A stretch of 64,000 nucleotides of DNA from Evansella clarkii (GCF_002019695.1 NZ_KV917376.1:2534670-2598669); one strand, 5' to 3'; shown: positions 20,240 through 30,170, counted from the stretch's first letter. The notes: generated by a model from the sequence alone, not told the origin. Translations and numbers: made by a program.

Positions 20240-20383
20240 CCGATGTAAACGTCCCTATAACTATCCCCTAATACGATAAGGTGAAGCGTAGATGTTAAGG
20301 GAGGGAACGGACGCTATCTTGATTGGTTCAGCTAACAATCAGCAGGGAGTAAACAAAAAATACTGATTGATGTCTCACTTTAT
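20240..20383 (+). repeat. dispersed structured repeat, divergent copy 1
   Basis: This most divergent of four copies shares CCGATGTAA, AACGGACGCTA, GATTGGTTCA, CTAACAATCAG and TCACTTTAT with the copies at 37557, 38767 and 53667, and keeps the same order. It fills part of the 592-bp katG-mreB gap. The remainder is AT-rich and presumably holds the mreB promoter (a TATAAT at 20571-20576); I see no gene in it. Confidence 0.8.
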
Positions 20384-20617
20384 GCTAAAAAAGAATATAC
20401 AAATTCTTAATAATATTATAGTATAAAAAAATCCGCTGTTTTTCTGCTTCGAAAATCCGGCAGGTTGGATATACAGGAGACTTTATTATAAGTTTCCATG
20501 CAGAAAACAGGCAGTAAAAAGATTTATCACTGTTGAATGAAAATGCTACTCATTCCGAAAGATATTGAGTATAATTAACGATATGAGTTTTGTTAACTAT
20601 GAAGGGAGATTACATAG

Positions 20618-21658
20618 ATGTTCGGTGGTTTTTCAAAAGATTTGGGAATTGACTTAGGTACTGCTAATACACTTGTTTATGTTAAAGGAAAAGGTGTTAT
20701 TTTACGGGAGCCGTCCGTTGTTGCGATTCGTTCGGATTCCGGTTCAATAGAAGCTGTAGGTAATGATGCTAAAAATATGATTGGACGTACTCCGGGAAAT
20801 ATCGTAGCCATTCGTCCAATGAAAGACGGAGTTATCGCCGACTTTGATACTACGGCCACTATGATGAAGTATTTTATCCGCCAGGCATTGAGGAATCGTT
20901 CTATTTTTACAAGGAAGCCTAACGTTATGGTTTGTGTGCCGTCCGGCATTACAGCTGTTGAAAAAAGAGCTGTTGAGGATGCTACGAAACAGGCTGGAGC
21001 GAAGGAAGCATATACGATTGAAGAACCGTTTGCCGCAGCGATTGGAGCAGATCTGCCAGTCTGGGAGCCAACAGGAAGCATGGTTGTTGATATCGGAGGC
21101 GGAACGACGGAAGTGGCAATTATTTCACTGGGTGGAATTGTAACGAGCCAGTCTGTCCGTGTAGCAGGGGATGAAATGGACGATGCCATCGTACAGTATG
21201 TGAAGAAAAATTATAATTTGATGATCGGTGAAAGAACTGCTGAATCCATTAAATTCGAAATAGGTTCTGCAGGCAAGCCGGATACAAATGATGACATGGA
21301 AATTCGCGGACGTGACCTTGTGAGCGGACTTCCAAAAACAATCACTATTAACGCATATGAAATTGCGGGAGCTCTGGAAGACACAGTGGCTATGATCGTT
21401 CAGTCTGTTAAAGATACTTTAGAACAATCACCTCCGGAACTTGCGGCAGATATTATGGACCGGGGAATTGTCCTTACCGGTGGCGGTGCATTATTGCGCA
21501 ACCTGGACAGAGTTTTAGCTGAAGAAACGAATATGCCTGTACTTGTATCCGAGAACCCTCTTGACTGCGTGGCTATAGGTACAGGAAGAGCGTTAGAAAA
21601 TCTCCATCTCTTTCGTTCAAAAGCTGGCATTACGGTAAGATCAAACAGAAAAGGATAG
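20618..21658 (+). CDS. mreB: rod-shape determining protein MreB
   Basis: 346 residues, normal length. Actin-family motifs: [10 protein letters not shown] (phosphate 1), [19 protein letters not shown] (phosphate 2), and [12 protein letters not shown] (adenosine). It polymerises under the membrane and guides side-wall synthesis with MreC/D. GAAGGGAG precedes the ATG. First gene of mreBCD-minCD. Confidence 0.98.
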   Translation: MFGGFSKDLGIDLGTANTLVYVKGKGVILREPSVVAIRSDSGSIEAVGNDAKNMIGRTPGNIVAIRPMKDGVIADFDTTATMMKYFIRQALRNRSIFTRKPNVMVCVPSGITAVEKRAVEDATKQAGAKEAYTIEEPFAAAIGADLPVWEPTGSMVVDIGGGTTEVAIISLGGIVTSQSVRVAGDEMDDAIVQYVKKNYNLMIGERTAESIKFEIGSAGKPDTNDDMEIRGRDLVSGLPKTITINAYEIAGALEDTVAMIVQSVKDTLEQSPPELAADIMDRGIVLTGGGALLRNLDRVLAEETNMPVLVSENPLDCVAIGTGRALENLHLFRSKAGITVRSNRKG

Positions 21659-21670
21659 CAGGTGTCGCAA

Positions 21671-22549
21671 ATGCCTTCATTTTTTTCCAATAAGCGACTG
21701 ATCGTTTTACTTGTATGCATTATCATCCTGGTAGCCCTCATCGGCTATTCCATGAGTGAAAGGCGTTCATTATCCTGGCCTGAACAGTTTCTGACAGACA
21801 GTATCGGATGGGTTCAGTCCGGATTCTCTAGACCCGCTCATTTTGCAGCGGGTTTCTTTGAGAGTGTAAATGATATGCGCAATATCTATGAGGAAAACCA
21901 GGTTTTAAAGTCTCATCTCGATGAATATGCCGCTCTTCAGGTGGAACTTACTGAGTTACGGAGGGTTAACGAAGAACTGAAAGATTCCCTTGATATGAGT
22001 GAGAATCTCTATGACTATACGGTGCGCTCTGCACTGGTCATTCATCGCTCTCCTGACCGGTGGAATGAATACATCGGCATTAATAAAGGCGGCCAGGACG
22101 GAATTGAAGAAAACATGGCTGTAATGACTTCAAGTGGATTAATCGGAAAGGTGCATCAGGTTTCCCAGTTCAGCTCTACGATACAGCTGCTGAGTGACCA
22201 GGATCATACGAACCGTATTTCCGCTTTTGCGGATAATGGAGAACCAACATATGGCTTTATCGAAGGAATCCATGAGGAATCCGGTTATCTGCAGTTTACA
22301 AAGATTGATATAGATGCCGAGCTGGAAGAAGGGCAGATGGTCGTTACCTCCGGACTGGGCGGCATTTTCCCCCGTGGTCTCCCTATTGGAGAAATCGTTT
22401 ATTTTGAGCCGGACGAATTTGGTCTGAGTCAGACTGCTTTTATCGAGCCTGCTGCCGATTTCAGGCAGCTTGATTCTGTCCTTGTAATAGAGCGTGGAGC
22501 AAGCTCTCTGGAGCCTGACATTGACCCTGAAGCTGAGGGCGGAGAATGA
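21671..22549 (+). CDS. mreC: rod-shape determining protein MreC
   Basis: 292 residues from ATG 21671; a GTG at 21662 is in frame but overlaps the AGGTG that serves as ribosome binding site. Short cytoplasmic MPSFFSNKRL, one membrane helix, a coiled-coil (about 70-105) and the beta-barrel MreC domain. It links MreB to penicillin-binding proteins outside the membrane. Its stop overlaps the mreD start. Confidence 0.95.
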   Translation: MPSFFSNKRLIVLLVCIIILVALIGYSMSERRSLSWPEQFLTDSIGWVQSGFSRPAHFAAGFFESVNDMRNIYEENQVLKSHLDEYAALQVELTELRRVNEELKDSLDMSENLYDYTVRSALVIHRSPDRWNEYIGINKGGQDGIEENMAVMTSSGLIGKVHQVSQFSSTIQLLSDQDHTNRISAFADNGEPTYGFIEGIHEESGYLQFTKIDIDAELEEGQMVVTSGLGGIFPRGLPIGEIVYFEPDEFGLSQTAFIEPAADFRQLDSVLVIERGASSLEPDIDPEAEGGE

Positions 22550-23073
22550 TGAGGAAATATTCTTTATTTCTTGTACTCTTTGTTTTGTTTATAATAGAAG
22601 GAACAGTGTTTCAGATTTTTGCTCCTGATCAGTTCGGTTCTGACCTCCTGTTTATCCCAAGATGGTCATTCATGCTGATTATATTTGCCGGAATTTTCCG
22701 GGGCAGAGGTACAGGAACCTTATATGGTGTGATTTTTGGTATCATGTTTGATGTTATTTACTCTGCGCTCCTGGGAATATATACGTTTGCCATGGGACTG
22801 CTGGCATACCTTTTATCCATTTCAATTCCGTTTTTTCAAAGGAATCTTCCCGCAGCTGTTTTTTTAACGATAACAGCGGTAATCCTGCTGGAATATTTTC
22901 TATACGGTATGATGCTCCTTCTGGGGATGACTGCTATTCCCCATCAGGAATTTCTGTACAGCCGTTTTCTGCCAAGCCTTGCTATGAATTTCTTCGTACT
23001 GGCTGCTGCTGCATATCCGCTGAGAAAGTGGTTTGAATATATAAAGCGGAATGAAGATGACGGCCTGCTTTAA
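22546..23073 (+). CDS. mreD: rod-shape determining protein MreD
   Basis: 175 residues, five or so membrane helices, starting ATGATGAGG across the mreC stop. Topology, the RWSFMLIIFAGIFRGRGTG segment and position identify it. It works with MreC in the elongation machinery. Confidence 0.93.
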   Translation: MMRKYSLFLVLFVLFIIEGTVFQIFAPDQFGSDLLFIPRWSFMLIIFAGIFRGRGTGTLYGVIFGIMFDVIYSALLGIYTFAMGLLAYLLSISIPFFQRNLPAAVFLTITAVILLEYFLYGMMLLLGMTAIPHQEFLYSRFLPSLAMNFFVLAAAAYPLRKWFEYIKRNEDDGLL

Positions 23074-23173
23074 CTTTTTATAGTAGTGCAGGACGAGCGT
23101 GTTAAAGGGGAAAACAACTAAAAATTTACAAGGTCTGATCAAAGAAACAGCTAAAGTGAGGTGTAAGGAACAG

Positions 23174-23857
23174 ATGGTTCAGAAACAGCTTAGAAAACAA
23201 AATGTGTTAATTAAAGGAACAAAGGACGGTCTGACCTTTATTCTGAATGACCAGTGTTCCTTCGACTCACTGTTAACTGAATTAAATGATAAGCTCTCCG
23301 ATCGTCCTCCTTCGAGTGACAGTGAAGAAGGGCAGGTCCGTATAAAGCTCGTTTCAGGAAAAAGATATCTCGATCCACAGCAGCTGGATGCTTTGAAAGA
23401 AGCATTATTAAACCATATTAATGGCGTGGAAATGACAGTAGAATCAGAGGTCATGTCCAAAGAAGAAGCGGAGAAGGCAATCCAGAGCCAGGAAGTTAAC
23501 CGCCTGCTGCGAATTGTCCGTTCAGGCCAGGTAATTGAGGTGACCGGAGACCTGCTTTTAATTGGGGATGTTAATCCTGGAGGGACTATTAAAGCTTCCG
23601 GTAATATTTTTGTTATTGGCAAAATGCGCGGAATCGCCCATGCAGGCTGTGAAGGTAACAGACAGGCTGTTATTTGCGGATCTTCCATGCTTCCTTCCCA
23701 GCTCAGGATAGCCGATGTAATAAGCAGGCCTCCTGAGGAGGAAAGTGATAAAGAGCTTATAATGGAATGTGCTTTTGTCGATGAAACAGGAGAGATGGTT
23801 ATTGACAAAGTGCAGCATCTTCAGAAAATACGTCCGGAGATCGCCAGCATGATGTAA
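23174..23857 (+). CDS. minC: septum site-determining protein MinC
   Basis: 227 residues from ATG 23174 with AAGGAA just upstream; the frame is open upstream to a GTG at 23099, but B. subtilis MinC begins at the matching place (VLIKGTKDGL). N-terminal MinC_N domain and C-terminal right-handed beta-helix (VTGDLLLIGDVNPGGTIKASGNIFVIGKMRGIAHAG appears in pieces). It inhibits FtsZ assembly away from mid-cell together with MinD. Confidence 0.95.
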   Translation: MVQKQLRKQNVLIKGTKDGLTFILNDQCSFDSLLTELNDKLSDRPPSSDSEEGQVRIKLVSGKRYLDPQQLDALKEALLNHINGVEMTVESEVMSKEEAEKAIQSQEVNRLLRIVRSGQVIEVTGDLLLIGDVNPGGTIKASGNIFVIGKMRGIAHAGCEGNRQAVICGSSMLPSQLRIADVISRPPEEESDKELIMECAFVDETGEMVIDKVQHLQKIRPEIASMM

Positions 23858-24040
23858 AAAGAGACAGGTTTTATCTTCCCTTTAAATTTCTTTTCACATA
23901 GAGAAATCATGGTGTGTTAAAATTAAGTTACCTGTTCTGAATAAAAAGGGCACTGGATTTTTTCAGATTATAAAGTATCTCTTTGTTCCTTAAGTATAAT
24001 TTACATAGTTTTACAGGTTTAGGAGAAAGGGGAGAATGAC

Positions 24041-24841
24041 GTGGGAGAAGCGATCGTTGTAACATCAGGTAAGGGCGGTGTTGGTAAAACTACCACTACT
24101 GCGAACGTAGGAACTGCATTGGCATTAGCAGGAAAGAGAGTCTGTTTAGTAGACACCGATATAGGACTCCGTAACCTTGACGTGGTTATGGGACTCGAAA
24201 ACAGGATCATTTATGATCTGGTAGATGTAGTGGAGGGACGCTGCCGTCTTCATCAGGCTCTTGTAACTGATAAACGCTTTGAATGTCTGAACCTTCTTCC
24301 TGCAGCACAGACGAAGGATAAGTCAGCAATCAAACCTGAACAAATGAAAGTGCTGATAGATGAACTGAAAAAAGATTACGATTATATTCTGATTGACTGT
24401 CCGGCAGGTATTGAACAGGGCTTTAAAAATGCTGTTGCGGGGGCAGATAAAGCGATCGTAGTTACTACACCGGAAATCTCTTCTGTCCGTGATGCCGACA
24501 GGATTATCGGGCTCCTGGAAAAGGAAGAACATATTGATGCTGCTAAACTTGTGATCAACCGAATCAGGCCTCACATGAGTAAAAGCGGGGATTCCCTTGA
24601 TGTGGAAGAAGTTGTTTCCATCCTTTCTATTGAGCTTCTCGGAATTGTCGTCGATGAAGACGAAGTGATAAAAGCTTCTAATTCCGGTGAGCCAGTAGCA
24701 ATGAACCCTAAAGTGAAAGCAGCAATTGCCTACAGAAATATTGCCCGGAGAATATGCGGCGAATCGGTTCCCCTCATGTCTCTGGAAAACGATAAAGGTG
24801 TTTTTACAAGAATGAAAAAATTCCTCGGAATTCGAGGGTAA
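24041..24841 (+). CDS. minD: septum site-determining ATPase MinD
   Basis: 266 residues from GTG with AGAAAGGGGAG upstream. Deviant Walker A GKGGVGKTTTT near residues 10-19, the VDTDIGLRNLD switch and a C-terminal amphipathic helix (FTRMKKFLGIRG) for membrane attachment. It recruits MinC. A 183-bp gap separates it from minC, and a TATAAT at 23994-23999 could provide its own promoter. Confidence 0.97.
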   Translation: MGEAIVVTSGKGGVGKTTTTANVGTALALAGKRVCLVDTDIGLRNLDVVMGLENRIIYDLVDVVEGRCRLHQALVTDKRFECLNLLPAAQTKDKSAIKPEQMKVLIDELKKDYDYILIDCPAGIEQGFKNAVAGADKAIVVTTPEISSVRDADRIIGLLEKEEHIDAAKLVINRIRPHMSKSGDSLDVEEVVSILSIELLGIVVDEDEVIKASNSGEPVAMNPKVKAAIAYRNIARRICGESVPLMSLENDKGVFTRMKKFLGIRG

Positions 24842-24846
24842 TAAAA

Positions 24847-24882
24847 AGCCGCTTGTCCGTGAAACTGGACAAGCGGTTTCTT
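24847..24882 (+). terminator. minD terminator
   Basis: CCGCTTGTCC and GGACAAGCGG perfect 10-bp stem with an 8-base loop, followed by TTTCTT. Confidence 0.88.
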
Positions 24883-25131
24883 GGTGGCTGGATCAATTTA
24901 TACCGCAGTGAATGTTCAGCAAGGATGGATCTGTTAATACTTTAACACTTTTAGTGCTGGCGGAATAAAATACACTACCCCCTGATTATTATTTTCTTAA
25001 CCTTCGTTCTCCATCTGGAAAACGGAGGTCTTTTCTTTGTGAAAAGAAAGTTTAGAGATTGTGATTTTCGTCACTGGTTAACTGTGCTTAATGTCACACT
25101 TTAGTCACCAGTCTGCAACAGAACGGTCACA

Positions 25132-25168
25132 CATGTGAATATTTTCACATGCAAAACCGATATATAAT
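25132..25168 (+). promoter_or_regulatory. palindromic operator (Rex- or Fnr-like) and -10 box before the DoxX gene
   Basis: A perfect 8+4+8 palindrome at 25132-25151, CATGTGAA-TATT-TTCACATG, fits both the Rex site core (TGTGAA-N4-TTCACA) and the Fnr/CRP core (TGTGA-N6-TCACA). A TATAAT at 25163-25168 places it over the -35 region, so a bound protein would likely repress or, for Fnr-type proteins, depend on exact spacing. Several extra GTCAC motifs lie at 25069-25130. The rest of the 442-bp gap after minD holds the terminator and no gene. Confidence 0.6.
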
Positions 25169-25283
25169 AAAAGTGTAGAAAACGTTAGTGATCACCTAAC
25201 AATCTAACAAACAAGAATACTTCATATATGGTTTACAAACGAAAGTGCAATTATAAAATTCTATTTCGACAGGGGGAATTAAT

Positions 25284-25796
25284 ATGTTTATGGATTTTAT
25301 CAGGAATAATAAGATTGCGGCGGGAATTCTGACAATTTTACGTGTGTATCTCGGATGGAGCTGGCTGTCAGCAGGATGGGGTAAAGTTACGGATGGCTTT
25401 GACGCATCAGGGTATCTCACAGGTGTAGTAAATAATGAAATGGTTATGGAACAGTATCCAACTTATCACGCATTTATTGAGTCTTTCGCTCTGCCAAACG
25501 CTGAAATGTTCAGCTTCCTTGTAGCATGGGGCGAGGTAGCTGTAGGTCTCGGATTGATGCTTGGAATACTAACAACAGCGGCAGCCTTCTTCGGAATTGT
25601 AATGAATTTCGCATTCATGTTTGCAGGTACGATCTCTTCCAATCCATGGATGGTTCTCCTGACAATTTTCATCCTTGCAGCAGGCTATAACGCAGGAAGA
25701 ATCGGCGGCGACCGCTGGGTGATCCCTTACCTGAAGTCTCTATTCACTCGCAAGAAATTGATTGGTACAGAAGGGCCACAAGGGCAGGCAGCATAA
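25284..25796 (+). CDS. DoxX-family membrane protein
   Basis: 170 residues, four membrane helices, with the family pattern ILRVYLGWSWLSAGWGK at the start and AWGEVAVGLGLMLG in the middle. Related proteins have been tied to quinone or thiosulfate redox and stress resistance, but the activity of this one cannot be told. CAGGGGGAA precedes the ATG. It is a single-gene unit inserted between minD and spoIVFA, with its own palindromic operator and terminator. Confidence 0.85.
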   Translation: MFMDFIRNNKIAAGILTILRVYLGWSWLSAGWGKVTDGFDASGYLTGVVNNEMVMEQYPTYHAFIESFALPNAEMFSFLVAWGEVAVGLGLMLGILTTAAAFFGIVMNFAFMFAGTISSNPWMVLLTIFILAAGYNAGRIGGDRWVIPYLKSLFTRKKLIGTEGPQGQAA

Positions 25797-25814
25797 AATA
25801 AAAAAATAAAATGA

Positions 25815-25850
25815 AACGGTATCCGAAATTGGATGCCGTTTTTTTTCTTT
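25815..25850 (+). terminator. terminator after the DoxX gene
   Basis: AACGGTATCC and GGATGCCGTT arms (one mismatch) with a 6-base loop and eight T. Confidence 0.88.
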
Positions 25851-25965
25851 TTCCTGGAGGCAGCAGATTATACACAGGCTCAGAGGGCTTTTACAGGGAC
25901 AAACTGGCATATCTGCTGAGGACAAGTCATACATTGTACAAAGAAACGAAGTGGGTGAGGAAGCT

Positions 25966-26802
25966 ATGAATAATCGGGTGGATAAATTAAAACGGAGGAT
26001 GGAGGCAAAGCGGAGAAAAAGAAGGCCGGTGCCTCACAGACAGATTGCAAGGGAAAGATCCTCCGGAGGACCAATACTGCCGTACAGCTGGAAACATGAG
26101 GAGGAAAGGGAAGACACCCTTTATACTTTTGAAGGGAAGTATAAAGATGTCAGCAGCCAGAAAAAAAACGAACCCTTTTTCCGGAAAGACCGATTCATTA
26201 TGCAGATTCTGGCAAGTATCTGCCTGTTTTTTGTCATTGGCATATTATTTCAGTCACAAAGTTCTTCTCTGGAAGGTATGCGTAATTATGTCCAGACTTC
26301 GTTTAGCGAGGATTTCCAGTTCAGTACAGTAGCAGGCTGGTATGAAGAAGCCTTTGGACGGCCGGTTGCCCTGCTGCCGCCGCAGATGGAAGTAGTTGCT
26401 CCCGGGGATTATGAACAGGAAAGAGACCCTGCTGATATTTATGCGCTGCCTGCTTCAGGAACTATAAGAGAGTCTTTTGAACAAAATGGGCGGGGAATCT
26501 ATGTAGAGACAAATAGAGGGGAAAAAGTAGAAGCGGTCCGAAGCGGCATAGTAAGATTTATTGGAGAAGATGAAGCGAATGAATGGGGAAATGTCATAGT
26601 AATCCGCCATTATGACGGGGGAGAATCCTGGTATGGAAGGCTGGAGAACATACCGGTTCAGCTTTATGATCATGTAGACAGCGGGGATTTTATCGGGGAA
26701 GTTTCTCCCCATCAGGAAGAGGAAAATCTCGGGGTTTACTATTTTGCACTAAAGGAAGGAGATACATTTATAGATCCTAACGAAGTGATCAATTTTGATT
26801 AG
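25966..26802 (+). CDS. spoIVFA: stage IV sporulation protein SpoIVFA
   Basis: 278 residues from ATG 25966, with GTGAGGAAG upstream; an in-frame GTG at 25951 lacks a good site. Very basic N terminus (KLKRRMEAKRRKRR), one membrane helix (about 80-100) and a C-terminal M23/LytM-like domain (about 155-275) without a full set of catalytic residues. In B. subtilis it tethers and regulates SpoIVFB during pro-sigma-K processing. It overlaps spoIVFB by 8 nt. Confidence 0.92.
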   Translation: MNNRVDKLKRRMEAKRRKRRPVPHRQIARERSSGGPILPYSWKHEEEREDTLYTFEGKYKDVSSQKKNEPFFRKDRFIMQILASICLFFVIGILFQSQSSSLEGMRNYVQTSFSEDFQFSTVAGWYEEAFGRPVALLPPQMEVVAPGDYEQERDPADIYALPASGTIRESFEQNGRGIYVETNRGEKVEAVRSGIVRFIGEDEANEWGNVIVIRHYDGGESWYGRLENIPVQLYDHVDSGDFIGEVSPHQEEENLGVYYFALKEGDTFIDPNEVINFD

Positions 26803-27628
26803 TCTCCTGAAGAAAGTCCATATACACCCTGTTTTCTGGGGTATTCTTGGTATAGGCGGACTGACGGGCTATTTTAAGGAAATCATTATGCTTTTTCTCA
26901 TCGTGTTCGTACACGAACTTGGCCATAGTTACGCTGCTTACCGATTTGGCTGGCGCATCAGGAAAATTATGCTTCTTCCATTTGGAGGAATGGCTGAGAC
27001 GGAAGAGTACGGAAACCGGCCTGTGAAGGAAGAGATCATCGTGACGATCAGCGGCCCTCTTCAGCATTTGTGGCTTATCGGGGCAAGCTATCTTCTTCTT
27101 GCTACACCTCTGTGGAATGAAGGGGATCACCAGGTTTTTCTATTCCATAATTTAACGATTCTTCTGTTTAATTTATTGCCGGTCCTCCCGCTGGACGGGG
27201 GGAAGCTGCTTTTTTCCATCCAGTCATGGCTTCTGCCTTTTCATCAGGCTGTCCGGATTAGTTTCTATTTCTCTGCCCTTCTCTTGTCGGCAATAACAAT
27301 AATTTCTCTTTTCATCCTGCCTTTTCACTTAAACTTAATAATCGTGGTTTTATTCTTATGGGTTCACCATTATCTGGAGTGGAAACAACGGCATTTTCTT
27401 TTTCTCAGGTTTCTCCTGGAAAGGAAAAGAAAAGCTGGATTCAAGGGGGAAAAGCAAGTGAAAGTCTCTCCAGCCACTACAGTTACTGAGGCAATCAAAA
27501 AGGTAAATCGGGAGAGGTACCATTATTTCACTTTAGGGAAAAACTATGGAGTGATAGAGGAACAAGAGATACTGAATGCTTTCTTCGATGAAAAGAAGCG
27601 GCTGCTTCCTCTAATGAAAATATTATAA
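26795..27628 (+). CDS. spoIVFB: intramembrane protease SpoIVFB
   Basis: 277 residues from TTG, overlapping spoIVFA. Site-2 protease (M50) with zinc motif HELGH near residue 43, the LPFGG turn, and NLLPVLPLDGGK carrying the third ligand Asp. Several membrane helices and a C-terminal CBS-like part. It cuts pro-sigma-K in the mother cell in B. subtilis. Orthology is supported by sequence and by position. Confidence 0.94.
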   Translation: MISLLKKVHIHPVFWGILGIGGLTGYFKEIIMLFLIVFVHELGHSYAAYRFGWRIRKIMLLPFGGMAETEEYGNRPVKEEIIVTISGPLQHLWLIGASYLLLATPLWNEGDHQVFLFHNLTILLFNLLPVLPLDGGKLLFSIQSWLLPFHQAVRISFYFSALLLSAITIISLFILPFHLNLIIVVLFLWVHHYLEWKQRHFLFLRFLLERKRKAGFKGEKQVKVSPATTVTEAIKKVNRERYHYFTLGKNYGVIEEQEILNAFFDEKKRLLPLMKIL

Positions 27629-27645
27629 AAGAACTTTTACTGTGA

Positions 27646-27679
27646 CAGTCTGCCGGTAGATACAGGCAGGCTTTTTTTG
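27646..27679 (+). terminator. terminator after spoIVFB
   Basis: AGTCTGCC and GGCAGGCT arms with a 10-base loop and seven T. Confidence 0.85.
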
Positions 27680-27812
27680 TTGTTCAGCAGGCAAAAGATA
27701 AACACGGTCGTTTTGTGGATAATAAACAGGGGCTTGAAATGAAATTCATAGATACAGTGTACGGCCAGGGCTTGTCAGTTTTACGTCTTTACATATATAA
27801 TAGTCGCAACTA

Positions 27813-29336
27813 ATGTACGGATTGGAGCAAAATGTATTGAGAAAAGTGATATTAAGCATGAAAACAGGTGAAAAGCGGGGAGCGGTAACAGAGGACGGCA
27901 ATATAGCCCAGTGGCTGTTTGAACAGGAAAATGAGCTGACCCGGTCAGGAAATATCATTCTTGGGAAAGTGGAAGACATTGTTCCTGGTATGGAAGCTGC
28001 TTTTGTAAATATCGGAGCAGAGAGAAACGGTTTTTTGTACCGGAATGAACTGATCGGCTATCTCCCGTACAGGGAAAATGAAGATCAGGGGAAAGCTCCT
28101 TCTGTCAGTTCTCTTCTTACAAAAGGGCAGACTATCGTTGTCCAGGTTACAAAGGAAGAGACAGGAAACAAAGGAGTAAGGCTCACAGAAGATATTTCAC
28201 TTCCTGGAAAATATATTGTGTATATGCCTCATGCAAATTACGTAGCGGTGTCGAAAAAGATGAAGTCTGGTGAGGTAAGAGAAAAGTGGCGGTCTTTCGG
28301 AAAAACAGCTCTTAAAGATCAGGAAGGGATGATTATCCGTACAGTTGCTGAATCAGCAGAAGAAGGGGCTGTGCTCGAGGAATTGGGCAGGCTTAGAGAC
28401 CAGCACGAAGAGATGATGCAAAAAACAAAAGAAGCCGCACCGCCTTACCTTCTTTTCGATCAGTCTTCCCTTATTTATCGTGTACACCGGGATCTGTTCA
28501 CCGATGGAAAAACGGAAGTAATTACCGATGATTATCAGGCGTACCAAAGCCTGCTGAAGTGGAGCGGCGACGATGCCAGAGAGCGTCTGCAGCTGTATCA
28601 GGGAAAAGAGGATTTATTTGACGCTTTTGGACTGGGCCAGCAGCTGGACAAATCCTTGAAAAAGCATGTCTGGCTGAAAAACGGGGGATTTTTAATTGTC
28701 GAAAGTACGGAAGCTATGACGGTGATTGATGTGAACACCGGCAAGTATACCGGGAAAGGCAGCCTTCGGGAAACGGTTTTAAAAACCAATACAGATGCAG
28801 CATATGCGGTGGCAGAACAGCTGAGGCTAAGAGACATTGGCGGGATTGTAATTATCGATTTCATCGATATGAAGCAGGAGGAAGACAAGGCGGTTGTGCT
28901 TAAAGCTTTAAAAAAAGGAACATCTGCCGACCCCGGCCTGACAAATATAGCAGGGTTTACTCATTTTGGCCTGGTTGAAATGACCAGGAAAAAAGTGAGG
29001 AAACCTCTGGAAGAATTGCTGACAGAACCGTGCGAAGTATGCAGCGGCACCGGCAGATTACGAACAGTGAAAAGCGGAGCAGCAGAGCTGGAAAGAGGGA
29101 TTCTGGAACTGAAAAATACGGAGGATGAAGCGGTTTTGGTGGAAGTTTCTCCTCGACTGCTGAAAGAGATGCTTGGTAATGGCAATGTATCAAGGCTTCA
29201 TAAACTGGAAGGTTCATCAGGGAAAAAATTATTTCTGCTGTCCAGTACGGAACTGCAGGGGAAATTCCCTTATTATATAATCAGAATGCTGGGAAGCAGG
29301 GAAAAAATTAAGAATGTCTGGCTTGAAAGAAAGTAA
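27813..29336 (+). CDS. rng: ribonuclease G/E family protein
   Basis: 507 residues. S1-like RNA-binding part (about 35-125, GNIILGKVEDIVPGMEAAFVNIG), the DNase-like catalytic part with VIDVNTGKYTGK and IVIIDFIDM (two metal-binding Asp), and the zinc-link CEVCSGTG near residue 408. It cuts single-stranded RNA, likely in rRNA or mRNA processing. B. subtilis lacks this enzyme, but many other Bacillaceae carry it between spoIVFB and rplU. Confidence 0.93.
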   Translation: MYGLEQNVLRKVILSMKTGEKRGAVTEDGNIAQWLFEQENELTRSGNIILGKVEDIVPGMEAAFVNIGAERNGFLYRNELIGYLPYRENEDQGKAPSVSSLLTKGQTIVVQVTKEETGNKGVRLTEDISLPGKYIVYMPHANYVAVSKKMKSGEVREKWRSFGKTALKDQEGMIIRTVAESAEEGAVLEELGRLRDQHEEMMQKTKEAAPPYLLFDQSSLIYRVHRDLFTDGKTEVITDDYQAYQSLLKWSGDDARERLQLYQGKEDLFDAFGLGQQLDKSLKKHVWLKNGGFLIVESTEAMTVIDVNTGKYTGKGSLRETVLKTNTDAAYAVAEQLRLRDIGGIVIIDFIDMKQEEDKAVVLKALKKGTSADPGLTNIAGFTHFGLVEMTRKKVRKPLEELLTEPCEVCSGTGRLRTVKSGAAELERGILELKNTEDEAVLVEVSPRLLKEMLGNGNVSRLHKLEGSSGKKLFLLSSTELQGKFPYYIIRMLGSREKIKNVWLERK

Positions 29337-29370
29337 TTTATCATGTTTTTAAGTGGATGAAAAGGAGTTA

Positions 29371-29400
29371 TTGACACAGATCTTCAAAATATGGTATGAT
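29371..29400 (+). promoter_or_regulatory. sigma-A type promoter for rplU-prp-rpmA
   Basis: Perfect TTGACA at 29371-29376, 18-bp spacer and TATGAT at 29395-29400 preceded by TGG (extended -10). Confidence 0.85.
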
Positions 29401-29408
29401 TTCTTTTG

Positions 29409-29515
29409 TTAGTTGTTTGGAAGCACCCAAAGAACTACAACCGCGCAGATCAGGTTCTTAAGCGGATTTCAATGGAAACCGCACCTGTAATGGCGAGTCT
29501 GAGTACTAGAAGGAG
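29409..29515 (+). ncRNA. ribosomal protein L21 leader
   Basis: The structured 5' leader between promoter and rplU. It holds GTTTGG...CCAA-type pairing, a GCGGATTTC...GGAAACCGC hairpin (29462-29482) and the conserved end GGCGAGTCTGAGTACTAGAAGGAGG. This matches the known Bacillales L21 leader family, thought to give autogenous control of the operon. Confidence 0.85.
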
Positions 29516-29523
29516 GTGCCGTC

Positions 29524-29832
29524 GTGTACGCAATTATTGAAACAGGTGGAAAACAAGTAAAAGTAACAGAAGGCCAAGAGGTTTTCATCGAGAAGCTTGA
29601 TGCAGCTGAAGGAGACACTGTTACATTCGAAAACGTAATCCTTGTAGGTGGAGACGAAACAAAAGTTGGAGCTCCATTCGTAGAAGGTGCGACAGTTTCA
29701 GCTAAAGTTGAAAAACAGGGTCGTGGAAAGAAACTGACTGTGTTTAAATACAAAGCTAAGAAAAACTACCGTCGTAAGCAAGGACATCGTCAGCCTTACA
29801 CTAAAGTAACAATCGAAAAAATCAACGCGTAA
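29524..29832 (+). CDS. rplU: 50S ribosomal protein L21
   Basis: 102 residues, GTG start after [25 protein letters not shown] start and the [16 protein letters not shown]-terminal signature are diagnostic. It binds 23S rRNA. First gene of rplU-prp-rpmA. Confidence 0.99.
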   Translation: MYAIIETGGKQVKVTEGQEVFIEKLDAAEGDTVTFENVILVGGDETKVGAPFVEGATVSAKVEKQGRGKKLTVFKYKAKKNYRRKQGHRQPYTKVTIEKINA

Positions 29833-29840
29833 GGTGTCTT

Positions 29841-30170
29841 ATGATTAACGTTGTTTTTGACAGGAATCAGGACGGAACCATCCATACATTTACAATGAGC
29901 GGACATGCTGACTTTGCTGAAAATGGCAAAGACCTCGTTTGCGCTGGCGCTTCTACCGTATCGTTTGGTACGGTGAACGCAATCGCGGCGATTTGCGGTG
30001 TGGAGCTTGATGTAGAAATGGAAGGTGAAGGAGGCTTTCTCCGCTGTCGTGTTCCGAAAAAACTCGATACGGACACTTACGAGAAAGTTCAACTATTACT
30101 GGAAGGTATGTTCTACTCGCTGAAAACGCTGGAAGAACAATACGGACAGTTTATTCAAATTAAAACATAA
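29841..30170 (+). CDS. prp: ribosomal-processing cysteine protease Prp
   Basis: 109 residues. Catalytic His in [19 protein letters not shown] and the Cys 12 residues later in the same segment are the family hallmark (YsxB). Prp removes the N-terminal extension of L27, whose gene follows directly. Confidence 0.95.
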   Translation: MINVVFDRNQDGTIHTFTMSGHADFAENGKDLVCAGASTVSFGTVNAIAAICGVELDVEMEGEGGFLRCRVPKKLDTDTYEKVQLLLEGMFYSLKTLEEQYGQFIQIKT

